From Karstenula rhodostoma CBS 690.94 (Eukaryota > Ascomycota > Dothideomycetes > Pleosporales > Didymosphaeriaceae): 64,000 nt of DNA. This document shows, one piece after another, positions 35,954 through 46,453 of the stretch; position 1 is the stretch's first letter, and each line of letters starts with the position of its first letter. The stretch is taken from positions 500,181-564,180 of the forward strand of contig MU001497.1 in NCBI GenBank assembly GCA_010093485.1, read 5' to 3'. The position numbers and the translations under genes are program-made. The notes beneath the pieces were generated by a model. The model was not told where the DNA came from and ran no database searches. It saw only the letters and a list, made by a program, of their open reading frames with translations.

Positions 35954-36476
35954 GTGAGTGAGTGAATGCCCTTTTTGACGACTTGCGGCCTTTCGGAAAA
36001 GCTCAACTGTCGGCTTTGGCTTACAGATAAGCTCTGTAAACCACTATATAACGTCTAACTTGCATAGTTAAGGCAGTATGAAGGATCATACATCGTGTGT
36101 GTACATTTTTTGGTGCACAGCGTTTGCATGAATCTTCGCTTTGTCTACCGGGTTACACACCGATCAACAACGACCGTACGCACTACACAGGACGTTAGAT
36201 CCTTTTTTTGGCTGAAAACTTATCTAAGGGCGGACGACGAGATTTTCAACTATTTGCAGTCACTGTATGTACATTACTCAGAGCAACGCACAATGAAAGA
36301 CACCTAAAGGATACGCAGCTCCAACACTCACCGCAATACTTGTTATCAGACTTACACGCTTCTCACAACATTCGCACATTTATGTCAACCATGATTACAA
36401 GATTATATTACAACACTAATAACATCATCTTGTCTTAACACTATCAGAAGAACGGTATCCACATCCGATGACTCTA
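35954..36476. other. Intergenic, AT-rich
   Basis: Promoter side of the preceding minus-strand gene and 3' flank of the next. Nothing further seen. Confidence 0.45.
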
Positions 36477-37280
36477 TTAGAAACCTTTCTTCGCACGCCT
36501 CCCGTGGCTCGAGCCCCGAGAGTGTTTTTTCTTTTGGCTTTTTTCTCGACTCGAATCACTCCAACTGAAGAAACTTTGAGGCTTGGGGCGAACCGTGTGC
36601 TTTGGCTCGATTACTTCCCGATGAGTCACGCTGGCCTTATACGAAGCCATGTTCCACTCCATGATTTCTGTTTTGTCGAAATACCGGCTTGAAGTACGGA
36701 ACTCACCATCCGGACCATACATTGGGCGCAGCGGCAGGTGGTTCCGCCACGGCGCATGTGCGTTCGGAGTAAGATCCGCTAGCAGCTGATCAGCATCATT
36801 GTCCTCGTCGTCCTCGTACCACAGCCGATTGAACTCGTGCACGTATTTATCAGGGATCGGATCTTCCGCCTGCATCTGTTCACTCCGATCGCTCGACATA
36901 TGCGGCACGCCGTGATTACCCAAACCGTCGTCGAGATGAGCCGTGGGATACCAGCTAGGCCCCAAAGCCTGGCGAGTAGCCTTCGCAATCTGGGACCCCT
37001 GCAATGCAAGGTTAGTGTACTTAGTGGGCGGTCGTTTACCTTGATTGGCTGTGTCAATCGGCTTCTTGTAAGGCAGGCCTGGGTTCGGCCCCCACGCATC
37101 AAGCTGCCCACGCCTTAATGGGCCTTTCATGCCTAGACTATGGCGCGCATACAAATCATCAAGGTGTGTGTGTAGTAGCCTTGAGTTATGCCGTTCCTTG
37201 CGCAACTTGTATTCCTCACCGGGAAGTCCTAGATCAGTGGGACGAACATATTGCTCCTTTGGGCGTTTATCAGACACCAT
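36477..37280 (-). CDS. Hypothetical protein with basic C-terminus
   Basis: 267 residues, one open frame. Charged start (KRPKEQYVRPTDLGLPGEEYKLRKER), Pro/Gly-rich centre, an acidic WYEDDEDNDADQLLADL stretch, and a strongly basic end (EKSQKKKHSRGSSHGRRAKKGF) that resembles a nuclear localisation signal. No known domain. Consistent amino-acid use across the frame supports a real gene. Confidence 0.55.
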   Translation of the reverse strand: MVSDKRPKEQYVRPTDLGLPGEEYKLRKERHNSRLLHTHLDDLYARHSLGMKGPLRRGQLDAWGPNPGLPYKKPIDTANQGKRPPTKYTNLALQGSQIAKATRQALGPSWYPTAHLDDGLGNHGVPHMSSDRSEQMQAEDPIPDKYVHEFNRLWYEDDEDNDADQLLADLTPNAHAPWRNHLPLRPMYGPDGEFRTSSRYFDKTEIMEWNMASYKASVTHREVIEPKHTVRPKPQSFFSWSDSSREKSQKKKHSRGSSHGRRAKKGF

Positions 37281-37763
37281 TGGTTGCGCTTTACCTTTTT
37301 GGGACTTTGGTAGATTATGTCACGCGAGATTGAGGGAGGTTTATATATTGGTTGGATAAACGTTGCGTAGGATATGTTTTCAGTTTATCGAGTGCAAACT
37401 GTTATACGTTGTGCATATATTTCTGGGTAGGTGAAATGGAACAAGGTAATGCAATGCACGTGATTAAATAGCAAGTCTATATTCTATATATTGTAGAGAT
37501 TCACTATGAGGTAAGGTGACTCAATGAAGTAGGGGGGACAAAAAGGCGCGTTGTGCTTTGTCTATATTCTATCGTTGAAATAGATGTATATAGTAGAAGG
37601 AACGAAGAATGAGTCGCTAACCCGGGGACCAGTATTACATGAAAGAAACTCTATCGACTTCTAAAATTCGTCCTGGCGGAAAGGCGCTCGATGCATCGCT
37701 CCGAACGCAACATTACTACCACGAAACCAACGATGCTAAGAAACCCAGCAGGGTAATCCACCA
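37281..37763. other. Intergenic, AT-rich
   Basis: Promoter of the 36477-37280 gene and 3' flank of the next minus-strand gene. No features beyond AT-rich runs such as the TATATA tracts near 37478. Confidence 0.45.
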
Positions 37764-38471
37764 CTACCGCTTACAGCTCAGCTTCATCGACAGCCTACCC
37801 ACCCTATCCCTCAGCCCAAACTTCCGCCGCACCTTCTCCACCAGTCTAACACTCTTCACCGCCTCCGCCTCCTCCAGCTCATCCCCCAACACCAGACTCT
37901 CTCCCGCACTCGCATCTTCCGCGGCGGAAAGCGGCCGCAGACTCTTCCCAGGGTAATAATTAAAGTCATCTTCGTCCACAAACGGCAGGTCAAAGTCGCC
38001 CAACAGCATCTCCTCCGTCTCCGCCCGCTCATTCGCATCGCGCATATCGAACGCAACCCACGAAGCGTCCGTGTAGTAGTCGACACTGTTACTACTTATG
38101 TGGGGGAGGTAGTAGCGAAACGCAGGCCCATCCTGCGCGTGTTCTACCTCTTCTTCCACTGAGTCGGAGGAAAGAGATGAGCTGCTGCTGCGGCTGCTCA
38201 GAGGGCTGACAAGACCGTACCGCTTTGAGCGCCGGAAGAGCGATTCGGGTGAGGGGGAGAGAATCTCTACGAGACAGGGCTTCCCTGGGTGGGATAGGAT
38301 GTGCGGATCCGAACAGGTGCAGGGGATGATGGAGGATATGCGCTTTCCGGGGTGGTGGCGGACTGAGGGTGTGTAGAGCTGGTTCTGGGATCGGCGGTGG
38401 TGGGGGTCGGAGGGGACGGGGAGGGTGTTTAGCTTTAGCTTTCGCGGGTTGAGGAGGATGTTTGTGGTCAT
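37764..38471 (-). CDS. Hypothetical protein
   Basis: 235 residues if it starts at the ATG at 38471 (MTTNILLNPRKLKL). The frame is open further upstream, but that text looks non-coding. Contains a CTCSDPHILSHPGKP segment, a Ser run followed by acidic residues, FRYYLPHISSNSVDYYTDASW, and a basic helix-like end (KVRRKFGLRDRVGRLSMKL). No recognised family. Confidence 0.55.
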   Translation of the reverse strand: MTTNILLNPRKLKLNTLPVPSDPHHRRSQNQLYTPSVRHHPGKRISSIIPCTCSDPHILSHPGKPCLVEILSPSPESLFRRSKRYGLVSPLSSRSSSSSLSSDSVEEEVEHAQDGPAFRYYLPHISSNSVDYYTDASWVAFDMRDANERAETEEMLLGDFDLPFVDEDDFNYYPGKSLRPLSAAEDASAGESLVLGDELEEAEAVKSVRLVEKVRRKFGLRDRVGRLSMKLSCKR

Positions 38472-38967
38472 CTTGGTAACTATCGTGGAGGAAGGGACGG
38501 AATGACTAGGAACGAACACGCGCATGGATAGTCGAGTGAGCGAGTGTGTTGGACAGATTTTATTCTCTATATTACTAGCAGCTGGGTTACTTGGTTTTGT
38601 ATAGCAGCTAATTGACGTAGGCTTCACAAAGAACGTAGGAAAGTACAAGGGAACAAAGCGCCAACAAAGAAACTTGGAGCATCGAGCACACCGGCACACT
38701 ATTTCCAAAGACAAAGAAGGCGCGCAATGATAGTGTTGTTTATTGAAGGGGTTGAATTGAGCCACTAAGCCTCTTCATGCGGCGTAGCAAAGAGCTAACC
38801 CCTGAAGTAGAAGTTGCTCCTATGCCCTAGTGCAAACTCCACAACACTCGACCTAGTGATTACAGTCGTGAGATTCTATCCAAGGAAATCCCAATCGCCA
38901 CCTGAGGCGAGGTCCCAAAACCATACTCCGAAGTCCGTTCAGAGTCGTCTACTCCGAAACCAGATCC
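38472..38967. other. Intergenic
   Basis: Promoter of the 37764-38471 gene and 3' flank of the next gene; no supportable feature. Confidence 0.4.
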
Positions 38968-39777
38968 CTAAACTCGAAACCCCTCCAAACGACTCCTCAA
39001 CACCCCTCCCCAGCGCCCCTTCCTCTCCACAACAAACCCCCAAGCCCGCTCAACCCTCCCCCTCACCCTCCTAACCACCCGCTGCACCTTCAACCCTTCC
39101 ATCTCCCTATCCGTCTCCCACCTCAAAAGCGCCTGCACCTGCTCCAACAAACCCACCCTCTCCGCCCCACCCGCGCCCTGCACATGGTCGCTGTAATCAT
39201 ATCCCCAGATGGACTGGCAGGGAGCTATCGGCCACGGCACATCTTGGCGTGTGGGGTAGTGCACGCCGTGGCAGTTCCAGCAATGGAGTAGGACTGGAGG
39301 TATTGGGGGTGCAGGAGAGGGGGGGCTTGAGTGGATGGATATGTCGTCTGCGAGGAAGGAGGCGCGGCGGGCGATGTAAGTGACGTGGGGGATGGCGCCG
39401 AGTGTGCCCATGTCTGTGGGGGTCGTATCGTCGGGAAAGAGGTGCCAGCCGTTGAGGTAGCCTGCGAGTTCGGCGGGTGTGAGTGTTTGGAGGAAGGCGT
39501 CGGGAGTGTCTAGTAGGACGGTAGGGTTTGCCAAGGGTGCGTTGGAATGTTCAACTTGCGGGGTTGAGCGAGGCTGGCCCATATCAGGGAGCGGTTGGCT
39601 TTCCTGGGATGGTGGAGATAGTGCACCACCCTGGAGCCCTTCCCACGGCACAGTCCGGTTGCGGTGTGTCCGGGAAGGTCCAGCTGTGTCGTTTGGAAAC
39701 AGGCTCTCAGCCCAGTATTGTGTCCTTTCCATTCTTCCTGGGTTGGTCACTTGACAAAGGTTTACTTTGATCGACAA
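38968..39777 (-). CDS. Hypothetical protein with a CWNCHGVH motif
   Basis: 269 residues from the first ATG; an alternative start MERTQYWAES lies at 39732. Pro/Ser-rich first half, then a conserved-looking middle (FLQTLTPAELAGYLNGWHLFPDD, PHVTYIARRASFLADD), a Cys/His pair LLHCWNCHGVHYPTR and a basic, coiled end (EQVQALLRWETDREME, VRRVRGRVERAW). Unknown family; the C-x2-C-H pattern could bind metal or haem, but nothing else supports that. Confidence 0.6.
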   Translation of the reverse strand: MSIKVNLCQVTNPGRMERTQYWAESLFPNDTAGPSRTHRNRTVPWEGLQGGALSPPSQESQPLPDMGQPRSTPQVEHSNAPLANPTVLLDTPDAFLQTLTPAELAGYLNGWHLFPDDTTPTDMGTLGAIPHVTYIARRASFLADDISIHSSPPSPAPPIPPVLLHCWNCHGVHYPTRQDVPWPIAPCQSIWGYDYSDHVQGAGGAERVGLLEQVQALLRWETDREMEGLKVQRVVRRVRGRVERAWGFVVERKGRWGGVLRSRLEGFRV

Positions 39778-40134
39778 TTTCTCGTGGTTGATGGTGGTGT
39801 TTTGCTGTTGAGATTTTAGAGTGTTGGAATTGCCTCAAGAAAAGATTTATCAAATAGTTCTCGCCGTCCTGCGGCATGAGCACGAAGGCAAAGCTGGTGA
39901 TATTGTGAACGAACAATGCAACCTATTTCCGGTGCAGTGAAATTGGTAAAATCTGCGGGCTGGGTTTTCCGTCTTCACAATGTTGATTCTCGAGATTTGG
40001 CTTACTTGGCAAATAAACGGAGGTCTTGTCCAAAAAGTCAGATAGTATCCAAGTATTTAATTCCCCAAAGAAGTCCATTTAGCGGAACAGCAAGATAAGA
40101 CGAAAACGTCGCAACTTCCCACCCAGCAGCTCCC
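39778..40134. other. Intergenic
   Basis: 357 bp, AT-rich, between two minus-strand hypothetical genes; nothing seen. Confidence 0.4.
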
Positions 40135-40841
40135 TCACCCCCGCCTTGCACCCCGCGTCAAATCCACCTGCCTCTGCCTAAAAGCCTCCCAGACCTCGCC
40201 GTCCCCCCTACAACCCATACCCGCACTTCCCTCCACAACCCCAATCGAGTCTTCCACCTCACGCTCAGGCACCTCCTCGCACCCCCCATCATTTCCCCCC
40301 TCAGCACCAGATACACCCTCAACCTCCTCACCACCAAATCTANNNNNNNNNNNNNNNNNNNNNNNNNNNNNNNNNNNNNNNNNNNNNNNNNNTCCCCAGC
40401 CCATCCCACCACCCCAACACAACTCCTCCGCCCCCTCACCACCAACCTCCCCCTACGCCTCAACCCCAACCCCAACCCCACCCCACGCTCACCCTCCTCG
40501 CCAAACCTCTCCACCACGACCACCATCCTCCCCGGCCCGTCCCTTACCCGTACACCACCTTCATCCTGTTCATCGCGGAAGACAGCGAAGCCAGGCGCGG
40601 AGGTGTAGAAGAGCGGGGTGTCTAGCGAGCGGGGACCTAGCGGTGGCGTAGTAGGATGGGGATGGGGATGGGGATGGGGGGAGGGTGTGTAGAAGAGGTG
40701 GCCTGAGGGTGTGCGGCGGAGGAGGGGAGGCGGGTGGGTTGGGGGTAGTGGGATACCGGGGATGAGGATGTGGGCTGGGAGGAGGACAGGGGCAGGGGAG
40801 TGGGGAGGAGGGCGGGTGTGGGTGTTTTGAGAGGTAGGCAT
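40135..40841 (-). CDS. Hypothetical Pro-rich protein interrupted by the assembly gap
   Basis: Starts MPTSQNTHTR at 40841 and shows HLFYTPSP, a His-Pro repeat, LDTPLFYTSAPGFAVFRDEQDE and VVVVERFGEEGE before the 50-N gap. Beyond the gap two frames are open: one basic, ending at 40158, and one acidic, ending at 40135 (VEDSIGVVEG, EVWEAFRQRQVDLTRG). The acidic one looks more protein-like. Because the gap length is arbitrary, the true join cannot be read here. No known domain. Confidence 0.45.
40343..40392. other. Assembly gap (50 N)
   Basis: Exactly fifty undetermined bases, probably a fixed-size placeholder. The flanks are C-rich and low-complexity, which would explain the break. Confidence 0.99.
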
Positions 40842-41270
40842 TGTATTTGTTAGTGAGTGCTCAGTTGATGTCTGTCTGTCTGTGGAAGGAAGGGGTTGGT
40901 TGCTTTGGGAGGTAGGGAATGGGATCTGCGACGGATAGGATATATCCCTGCTTCGCTGTCCTACACAATGTGCCAGCATCGTACACGCAGGCTTGTGAGG
41001 TGGCCCAAGCAAGACAAAGAAAAGTAAGACAAGACAACGATTACGTGCCCAGTAGCAAACGCTGCTGTATTCCCAATCCATCGATCGCTATGCAACCTAG
41101 CTACAGCAGACTTATCATTCCATTCACTTGAGGCGCCCTGGCGCCGGATATCAGCCACTCGTATCATCGTGAAAGTGATATCAACAACTAAACGCCCGAA
41201 ATATGTAGTGTGTTGCGCAGAAACCGATGCTTTTACTCCCATCGGTTGTGGATTTTGATGTGATACATTT
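40842..41270. other. Intergenic
   Basis: Promoter of the gapped hypothetical gene and 3' flank of the UTP5-like gene. A CTGT/GTCT-rich patch near 40870 is the only visible feature. Confidence 0.4.
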
Positions 41271-42614
41271 TCAACGTCTCCGTGAGAGACCCGCGCGGGC
41301 GGCTGTGGAGCGCCGCTCTGGCTTGGGCTCCTCCTCGCTCTCTGAGACTTCTTCGCCATCCACCTCCTCCTCGTCCGGCTCCGACATGTCTTCGCCAGAG
41401 TCGTCGTCTGTCTCTTCGGCTTCGTCGTCGAGCAGATCCTCGGAGTCTTCGCTGCCCTCTTCGGAAATCTCGTCAACCTCCATGGTGGTGGGCATGCCGT
41501 CTACCGAGCTCTCGTCGTCTTCGTCAACATCGCGCCGCGATCGCTTCCGCGACTCTTCCATCGCTACGTCCGAGCCGTCGGCCTCGTCTTCATCTGATGA
41601 TGGGTCCTCTTCGCCCTCGACGTATATCACAGCCTCGTCCATGTCGTCCTTGGCAGCCTTTTCTTGGTTTCTTCTTCGCAGCTCAAGTTGTGTTTGGAGC
41701 ATATCTAGTCTGCCTTTGAGAGACAGCAGCGGCTGCAGACCGGTCGATCGCTGGGTGAGGACCTTGGTCAAGGTCGCTGTCTGCTTGATTAGATTTGACT
41801 GGGTGGCTAGATAACCGCCATGGGTTGCAAGCGACCATTGTACCCAGACCATCAGCATGCCGGGACGTCCAGGCCGTTTGTGCAACCGCTCCGCGAGTTT
41901 CTGTAGCAGAGCACCGACGAGTGGGGAAGGCAGGCGCTCAATGGTGGAGTATATGGTGTCGACGTCGTTCACGCGCAGACAGGAGTCGAGGAGGTCTTGG
42001 TCGTTGGTGCGCAAAGCTTGCGACAGCACCGTGCTCAATGAAGTCGCGGACGGGGCTGCCAACGGGCGGCGGATGGACGCAGTCGCGAGCTCGCGAGCAT
42101 CAGCATTGGCACCGACAAAGGCAGACTCGACATGGACGACGCGGGACTCGCGCAGCGGCGCAGTCTCTGGTTCCTGTGCCTTGAGACGCTCGCCGAACGA
42201 CAGCTCTTCGGGCTCGGCGGTGCCATCTTCGACGGCCCGCTCTACGCCATTCTGGGCAGAGACGGCGGGGGCCACTTCGTCTTCGTCTTCGTCTTCGTTT
42301 TCGGAGGCGTCGCTGTCTTCCTCGGCGCTGCTGATCTCGATGACCTCTGGGGCCGCATCCTCCATGTCGACGTCACCATGACCGGCGAACCCCCCGCTCA
42401 CGATGGCGGTGGCTTCGTCGATCCTGCTTTTCCGATCATTCCTCACGCCATTGGCCTTTGCAGTGACGGGCTTGCGGTTCGGGGCGGCGCTGAGAAGCGA
42501 CTTGAGACCGGAGGGCTGGGACAGCTTAGCCTTCTTGGAGGGCGGGTGCGCATCGCGGGCGGCTTTGGGGGTCGAGCTGGGGGCGCGGGCGCGCGAGGAC
42601 AGGGGAGCAGGCAT
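41271..42614 (-). CDS. SSU processome protein with Utp12 domain (UTP5/WDR43-like)
   Basis: Nucleolar factor of 18S rRNA maturation. 447 residues from the ATG at 42614 (MPAPLSSRARAPSSTPKAAR); upstream in-frame text to 42779 looks like 5' UTR. Basic start with KKAKLSQPSGLKSLLS, a long acidic stretch (EEDSDASENEDEDEDE), then the Utp12 helical domain at residues about 190-330 (LSQALRTNDQDLLDSCL, IERLPSPLVGALLQKLAERL, VQWSLATHGGYLATQ, LLSLKGRLDMLQTQLELR). It ends in a very acidic tail and a basic finish. It lacks the WD40 repeats of yeast Utp5, which is usual for this short filamentous-fungal form as far as I know. Confidence 0.82.
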   Translation of the reverse strand: MPAPLSSRARAPSSTPKAARDAHPPSKKAKLSQPSGLKSLLSAAPNRKPVTAKANGVRNDRKSRIDEATAIVSGGFAGHGDVDMEDAAPEVIEISSAEEDSDASENEDEDEDEVAPAVSAQNGVERAVEDGTAEPEELSFGERLKAQEPETAPLRESRVVHVESAFVGANADARELATASIRRPLAAPSATSLSTVLSQALRTNDQDLLDSCLRVNDVDTIYSTIERLPSPLVGALLQKLAERLHKRPGRPGMLMVWVQWSLATHGGYLATQSNLIKQTATLTKVLTQRSTGLQPLLSLKGRLDMLQTQLELRRRNQEKAAKDDMDEAVIYVEGEEDPSSDEDEADGSDVAMEESRKRSRRDVDEDDESSVDGMPTTMEVDEISEEGSEDSEDLLDDEAEETDDDSGEDMSEPDEEEVDGEEVSESEEEPKPERRSTAARAGLSRRR

Positions 42615-43361
42615 GCTGGCAGGCGCATGCAGGTGCGTGCAGTGCAGAGAGAAAGGCGGCGCGGGGCGGGCGGAGTGGCAGCCTGACGGTGACAGTGTGG
42701 ATGGTAGCAAGGCCCAACGCAGAGTGCAAAATCTCAAGCAGAGCAAAATATTTCGGGGCACGGACCAGGCCACTACCACGGTCGCGCCTACCGTCGACAG
42801 GGATCTGGGGCGCGCCCTCAGTCGCGTCGGCGCGGCTCCCTAGGCCTCGATGGGCAGCAGGTTGCAAACAACACTGCGCCCGCACGACGCAGCCAGCGCA
42901 CCGCACCGGTGAGCAGCGTGCAGTGGTGCAGCGGAGGCGGGCGCGGGCGGCAGGTGCGATGCAAGGCGCGGGCACGTGACGGGGTGGCTCCTGCTAGTGT
43001 CGCATACTCAGGGGCGTGAGCTTGGCCAAGAATCGGCGTGTCGGAGAGAATAAATGGAAGACGCATCCCACACCTCTTTCAACTTCGCAAGACCTTTTCC
43101 CGGCCCGCTCCCTATCCGCCGCCTGCTCCTACGACTCGCGCCCCTCCCATCCATTCGCACGCCCCCCCCACCTCCGCCCAGGCCGCGAACCCGGCTCCTC
43201 TCTCGCTACCTCCTGCGCGTCTGTCCTGCCTTGCTAGCGCCTGTCAATCACCCTCATCCGCATATCCGCATCCGTGCGCATCCTTTGTCCGGAGAGTTTG
43301 GTCTGTTGGTGCTGCGTTGCATCAGAGTTGGCTGCGCGCGCACCGCTTGCCACCCCATAAC

Positions 43362-43395
<34 letters not shown>

Positions 43396-43742
43396 GCAAC
43401 AACGCGTCGGCGCATCAGCATACGGCTGTGACTCATCGCCACCGCTCCGTGTCTGAAGGGTGGTAGAAGGGTCAAAGGTACGTCACGTGTGCTTTTTTCG
43501 TTTCAGCCTCCGCCGCATATGAACCTGGCGCACCCCACCTTGTTTGCGAGCAAACACGCCCGACTGCCCTAGCCGCATCTCACCTTCACCACCCTACGAC
43601 GCGCCTCTTAGCGCGACCCGCTCGACCTTTACTCATCCAAGTACAGCTGCAAATTTGGGAGTCGTGAACCCATCGAGTGCGCAAATCTTTCCATCGCTCC
43701 AACAAACGCCCGCCCATCCGCGCATCATTCGTCTATGGCCCT
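42615..43742. promoter_or_regulatory. Divergent region between the UTP5-like and BET genes, with two CACGTG boxes
   Basis: CACGTG occurs at 42975-42980 and 43484-43489 (the second as TCACGTG). This is the core bound by bHLH factors such as Cbf1. No gene-like ORF. Confidence 0.4.
43359..43403. repeat. (AAC)n trinucleotide tract
   Basis: About fourteen AAC/CAA units with two interruptions, in the probable 5' leader of the BET gene. Confidence 0.95.
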
Positions 43743-46453
43743 ATGGGAGTAATGACTTCGCCTGCCTTCGACGAAGCTCCTGTGGACCTGAAAGCGACGG
43801 CAGCACCCGTGGCAGACTCCATGGCGGTGGACACCGAAACAAACGGGTGAGTGCAGCTCTCGTACTCACCAGATACTGCGCCTTCTTTCACCTCGCGCCT
43901 CCATTTGCTAATGCAATAGTTAGCGTCCATGATGTATCCCTCGACACTCAAAAGGACCCCAACGTCAACGGCAACGGCGAGCACACCCCCTCAGCAGACG
44001 TCGCGCCCGCACTAGATCCTACCACAATCGTGTCTGGTGGAATCGACGGCATCTCTCAGTTTCTGCCTGATAGTCAAGCAGACAATAACTCTTTGTTTGG
44101 AGACTCGGAAATGCCCTCGGTCACGGATGCTGTCGAGGCTCCAACTTCGGACGTACGTGATGAAGCCGGGCCAGAGACTGCGCCAACTCAGCCTTCCGGC
44201 GCGAGTACGCAAAAGGTTTCGGAAACCCAAATATCGGATGCAGAAGAGTCTCTTGGTGGCCCCGTGCAATCGACCGATTCACACGCATATCAGGAACCAG
44301 ACTCGACTGCAGCTTTGTCCGATCCGACTGGCGCTCCCACAAAGCCGTTGAACGACCTGAAAATCGAGACTCAGCAGTCAGCGACCCAAGCCTCGGCGTC
44401 GCCTACTGTGCTTGATCAGGCGATGGAAGACGCGCCAACATCAGGGAAAGTACGACCTCGTGAAGATGATGTGGATATGGAAGACGCGCCTGATGCGAAA
44501 CGGACAAAGACTCAAGGCGAAGGCAGTGAATCCGCTGCATTCAAAGTGCCCGATCTGCCAGCGCATTCGGAGCAGCCGAATGGTGCAGCTCCGGCAGCAC
44601 CAACATCGGTGCAGGCGACACCCACGCCTCCTCCGGGACAAGAGTCTTCTTCGGTTCAACAAGCTGTGCCATATAAGACATGGCCATCAGCACCAATGAC
44701 CGAAGCCCAAAAGAAGTTTTTGCTCGAGCGCATTCGCAACACCAAGAAAATCAAGGTCTCAAACGCTTTCAAGGTGCCAGTGGATCATGAGGCTTTGAAC
44801 ATTCCTACTTACCCCACCATGGTTAAGAAGCCGATGGATCTGGGGACTATGGAACATAAACTAAAGACCAGCGCTTACACATATGTGGTCGAGTTTATGG
44901 CCGATTTGGATCAGATTGTGATTAATAGCGAGCTGTTCAACTCGACTTCTCACCCGGTCACGCATGACGCCTATAACATGCGGGCCTACTTCTTAAAGGG
45001 CACAGATAGACTTCCAAAGGATGGCGATGAGCCAGCAAAGCCCCTGAAGCCGGCGAAAAAGCCCACTGCTGTTTCTGCGGCACAAAAGGCGCGGCGTGAG
45101 TCGAGGGTAGGGCCACTCGCGAAGTCACCGCCAGCTCCGACTCCCACTGTGGCCTCGGCCCCCGCCTCTGCTTGGCCTTTGAATGCGGATGGTTTGCCTA
45201 TGATCCGGAGGGATTCCTCTAGCGCCAACGATCGTCCGAAGCGCGAAATCCATAGGCCTCCCTCCAAAGATCTCCCGTATTCCGCTGCGAAACCTCGAAA
45301 GAAGAAGTACCAGCTGGAACTCAAGTTCTGCGAGAATGTCCTGTCGGAGCTGCTCAAGCCCAAGTATGCGAAGTTCTCTTGGCCTTTCATGACCCCTGTA
45401 GATCCGGTCGCCTTGAACATTCCTTCGTACTTGAAGATCATCAAGAAGCCGATGGACTTTGGGACTGTCAAGAAGAACTTGGATGCAGGCGTCTACCAGA
45501 GTGCCAAAGACTTCTACAATGATGCACAGCTCGTATTCCTCAATTGTTTCAAATTCAATCCGGAAACGGACGAAGTGAACAAGATGGGCAAGCAGCTGAA
45601 CGAGGTCTTTAACAGCTTGTGGAGTGAGAAGGCCGATTGGCTTGCGCAGAATGCGCCTGACGCGGAACCCCAATCTGCAGGTTCAGGCTATTCGGATGAG
45701 GACGAGGATGAAGACGAGGAGGATGACCCTGCACAGGCTCAATTCCTCGCCATCCAGAAACAGATAGCCGCTCTCAACGAGACTGCGCAACAGCTGTTGC
45801 AGCAACAGCAGCGGAAAGGGACGTCGCCGAAGGCTCCTAGTAAGAAGAAGTCCAAGACGGGACCGCCCAAGAGCAAAGCAGGCCCGCTCAAGGTGCCCCC
45901 ACCTGCAAAGCCGGTGAAGTCGAAGCCCAAAAAGGCTGCAGCCCCTCTGTCTTTTGCTCAAAAGCAGGAAATATCTGAAGGCATCAGCACACTTGGCGAC
46001 GCTGATATGAGACGCGCCGTCCAGATCATTAGGAATGGATGTCCCCACCTGGCGAACACCAACGATGATGAGATGGAGCTCGATATGGACGAGATCAACG
46101 ACGACACGTTGCGGGAATTGTTCGGGTTTATCAAGAGGGTGCGAGGACCTAAGGGCGTCGCGGCGGAGGATGATGACTACGAAATGCCACGTCCTGCGGC
46201 ACCATCGCGGCAGAACACCGCTCGGCCGAAGAAGAACAAGCCTATGGGCAAGTCAGAACAAGAGGACAGCCTGCGCAGGATCCAGGAGAAGATGCAGTCG
46301 TTCAGCGGGGCGGTGTCGGGATCTAGTCAATCGCCACCTGGTAAGTTTTCAGTAGCGTCTGAATTTGGAGTCGAGTCTCACGTGTCTCTAGCCAACCAAG
46401 AGTCCAGCGAGGACGAAGACGACGACAGCGCGTCTGAGAGCGAGGAAGAGTAG
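43743..46453 (+). CDS. BDF1: BET-family double-bromodomain chromatin protein (Bdf1-like)
   Basis: Binds acetylated histone H4 and works with TFIID. Exons 43743-43846, 43924-46340 and 46392-46453; 860 residues (a second ATG is at 43752). The first intron's acceptor is 43923, because the earlier AG would bring a stop into frame. The last intron (51 nt, GTAAGT) is a multiple of three and could also be read through. Bromodomain 1 at about 291-400 (PTYPTMVKKPMDLGTMEHKL), bromodomain 2 at about 495-600 (PSYLKIIKKPMDFGTVKKNL, FLNCFKFNP), NET domain at about 711-790 (LSFAQKQEISEGI ... TLRELFGFIKRV), then a Ser/Glu/Asp-rich end. This is the standard fungal BET layout. Confidence 0.95.

Noticed and set aside
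36999..37039. Possible 41-nt intron in the 36477-37280 gene
   Set aside because: It has a CTAAC and GCAG, but splicing shifts the frame into unlikely text, while the unspliced frame is open to the end.
42615..42779. N-terminal extension of the UTP5-like protein to 42779
   Set aside because: Cys/His/Pro-rich text unlike the family; the ATG at 42614 starts the basic N-terminus expected.
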